From NCBI GenBank assembly GCA_037969175.1, contig JBBKWX010000237.1:1-7453 (forward strand): a stretch of 7,453 nt of DNA. The letters run 5' to 3'. The notes under the pieces were generated by a model, which was given only the letters and a program-made list of their open reading frames with translations, was not told where the DNA came from and did no database searches. Shown piece after piece: positions 6,517 through 7,453 of the stretch (position 1 is the first letter of the stretch; each line of letters opens with the position of its first letter). The translations under genes and the position numbers were made by a program. The stretch comes from JBBKWX01 sp037969175 (GTDB lineage Bacteria; Bacteroidota; Bacteroidia; AKYH767-A; JBBKVM01).

Positions 6517-6678
6517 GAAACCGCAAAGGCACGTGAGTTTTTCGCTAAGGCGCTGAGGAAGGTAATTTTTTGCGGTAGTGCGGAGAAACTTGCGGAATTT
6601 TTCTGTGCTTTCTATGGCAAAACATTCAAAACAGTGGCTATGAAAAAAGTTTCTGTGCATTCTGTGGGATTTTTTTTT
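6505..6678. repeat. Non-coding repeat-like stretch bounded by 12-bp direct repeats
   Basis: GGA plus nine T occurs at 6505-6516 and again at 6667-6678, enclosing 150 bp. The interior has short recurring words: ACCGCAAAGGC, CGCTAAGGCGCTGAGG, two TTGCGG (6574 region and 6590 region), and an 18-base imperfect direct repeat TTTCTGTGCTTTCTATGG (6600-6617) / TTTCTGTGCATTCTGTGG (6650-6667), 16 of 18 identical and spaced 50 bp. From memory, CGCAAAG/CGCTAAG and CTGTGC/CTGTGG words recur in intergenic repeats of many bacteria, including Bacteroidota; this looks like a degenerate copy. A 61-codon frame crosses it but resembles no protein. The upstream direct repeat is also part of the terminator, so its role as a target duplication is uncertain. 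Confidence 0.5.
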
Positions 6679-6932
6679 CTTTGAGTGTACTTTGATTCTT
6701 AAAGCCTTCGAGGCAATAAAAAACTATATAATTCTCTCCCAGTCAGATCAAAAATTCTTCATTTTACGCTTTTATGCAATACTACTTTAGCGGTAGTTGT
6801 GTATAAATAATAATCCAAAGAGGTGAATATTAGATTGATACAAGTTTTCATTTTCATTGGAATTCCTGATTTTCATTCATAGACTTAATGTATCTAAGCA
6901 AACCTATTTATTCACCTAACTAATTCTAAGCT
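6679..6932 (+). other. Intergenic region and presumed leader of the secreted protease gene
   Basis: I see no gene here. The region is AT-rich and presumably carries the promoter of the downstream protease gene, but no exact TAnnTTTG/TTTG pair is evident; TACTTTAG within the 6780s is the nearest -7 resemblance, without a good -33 partner. AGGTGAATA (6821-6829) and TATTCACCT (6909-6917) form a 9-bp inverted repeat 79 bp apart, which may be chance. Confidence 0.35.
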
Positions 6933-7453
6933 ATGAAGAAAATTTACCTGGTTGCATTACTCGCATTTGGATTTCTTTCTAATGCAAATTCACAGGATGC
7001 AAAAACGCTGAGGACTTGTGCCTCACATGATGTTCATGAAAGAATGATCAGTTCTGATCCGAATTATGCAGCTAATCAAGCTTTGATAGAAAATCAGACA
7101 GCCGCTTATATTCAATCCGGACAATCTAGCAGGGCAGTGGTTACCATCCCGGTAGTAGTCCATGTTGTCTATAATACTACCGCACAAAATATCTCTGATG
7201 CTCAGATCCAGTCTCAAATAGACGTCCTCAATGAGGATTTTGCAAAAATGAATGCAGATGCTTCTTTGATCCCATCAGTGTTTGCCGGACTTGCCTCAAA
7301 TACGCAAATCCAGTTTTGTCTGGCAAAGAGAGATCCTGCCGGCGCAGCTACAACGGGTATTGTTAGAAGAAATACGACTGTCACTTCTTTCTCAAGCAAC
7401 GATGCTGTTAAATACACAGCTAATGGAGGAAGCAACGCCTGGGACAGAAATCA
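6933..7453 (+). CDS. Secreted zinc metalloprotease, M43 (cytophagalysin/pappalysin-like), partial at the right edge
   Basis: The plus strand is open from ATG 6933 to the edge, giving 173 codons. Residues 1-20 form a signal peptide (MKK, hydrophobic core YLVALLAFGFL, then NANS) with likely cleavage before Q21, so the protein is exported. After a propeptide-like stretch come features typical of the N-terminal part of Bacteroidota M43 proteases: TIPVVVHVVYNT (71-82), ISDAQIQSQIDVLNEDFAKM (87-106), IQFCLAKRDPAGAATTGIVR (126-145), and DAVKYTANGGSNAWDRN (157-173). The zinc-binding HExxH and Met-turn motifs would lie just past the edge, so catalytic competence cannot be judged; many members end in a type IX secretion tail, also out of view. 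The start context CTAAGCTATGAA is shared exactly with the DUF4153 gene. Assignment rests on the N-terminal pattern only. Confidence 0.82.
   Translation, partial: MKKIYLVALLAFGFLSNANSQDAKTLRTCASHDVHERMISSDPNYAANQALIENQTAAYIQSGQSSRAVVTIPVVVHVVYNTTAQNISDAQIQSQIDVLNEDFAKMNADASLIPSVFAGLASNTQIQFCLAKRDPAGAATTGIVRRNTTVTSFSSNDAVKYTANGGSNAWDRN

Noticed and set aside
6499..6684. A 61-codon plus-strand open frame (non-ATG start)
   Set aside because: It begins inside a terminator loop, runs through poly-T tracts and repeat words, and has no recognisable protein pattern.
6821..6917. 9-bp inverted repeat AGGTGAATA / TATTCACCT in the protease leader
   Set aside because: The arms are 79 bp apart and short; such a pair is not surprising by chance in an AT-rich stretch of this size.
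7023..7435. Minus-strand open frames near the right edge
   Set aside because: They are antisense to the M43 protease gene, whose signal peptide and family motifs support the plus-strand reading.

Overview
The window looks like a chromosomal piece of an AT-rich Bacteroidota bacterium, probably an environmental Chitinophagales- or Sphingobacteriales-like lineage; the order is a guess. The signs are a lack of Shine-Dalgarno sequences before most starts, a secreted M43-type metalloprotease with a short signal peptide, a DUF4153 membrane protein, a tRNA-Ala without encoded CCA, and a small GIY-YIG protein next to a tRNA.

Left part (1-4027) is ordinary housekeeping. A YqgE/AlgH-family gene runs off the left edge on the minus strand. 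Divergent from it is a tightly packed plus-strand set: a PrxQ/Bcp thiol peroxidase, overlapping pdxH (PLP synthesis and salvage), then a membrane-anchored metallophosphoesterase. A minus-strand FAD-dependent amine/amino-acid oxidoreductase (DAO family) converges on it with a 4-bp overlap. The peroxidase lies next to H2O2-producing flavoenzymes (PdxH makes H2O2; the DAO-type protein may), which suggests but does not prove a functional link.

Middle (4028-5885): a 40-bp divergent spacer, then a 605-residue DUF4153 membrane protein with about 11 predicted membrane segments and a soluble C-terminal third.

Right part (5957-6678) is the unusual section. An intact tRNA-Ala(GGC) is followed by two broken copies of its own 3' part. 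In the copies, the T-loop (both copies) and the anticodon loop (second copy) are replaced by 18-bp hairpin-forming palindromes. Each copy leads through CTAAAG into an intrinsic terminator. Between the two copies sits a complete 83-residue GIY-YIG nuclease-like gene. The layout is tRNA / fragment / terminator / GIY-YIG / fragment / terminator, as expected of a small tRNA-associated mobile cassette. Just downstream is a further non-coding repeat-like stretch flanked by 12-bp direct repeats.

The window ends in the first 173 codons of a secreted M43 (cytophagalysin/pappalysin-like) protease, cut before its zinc-binding motif.
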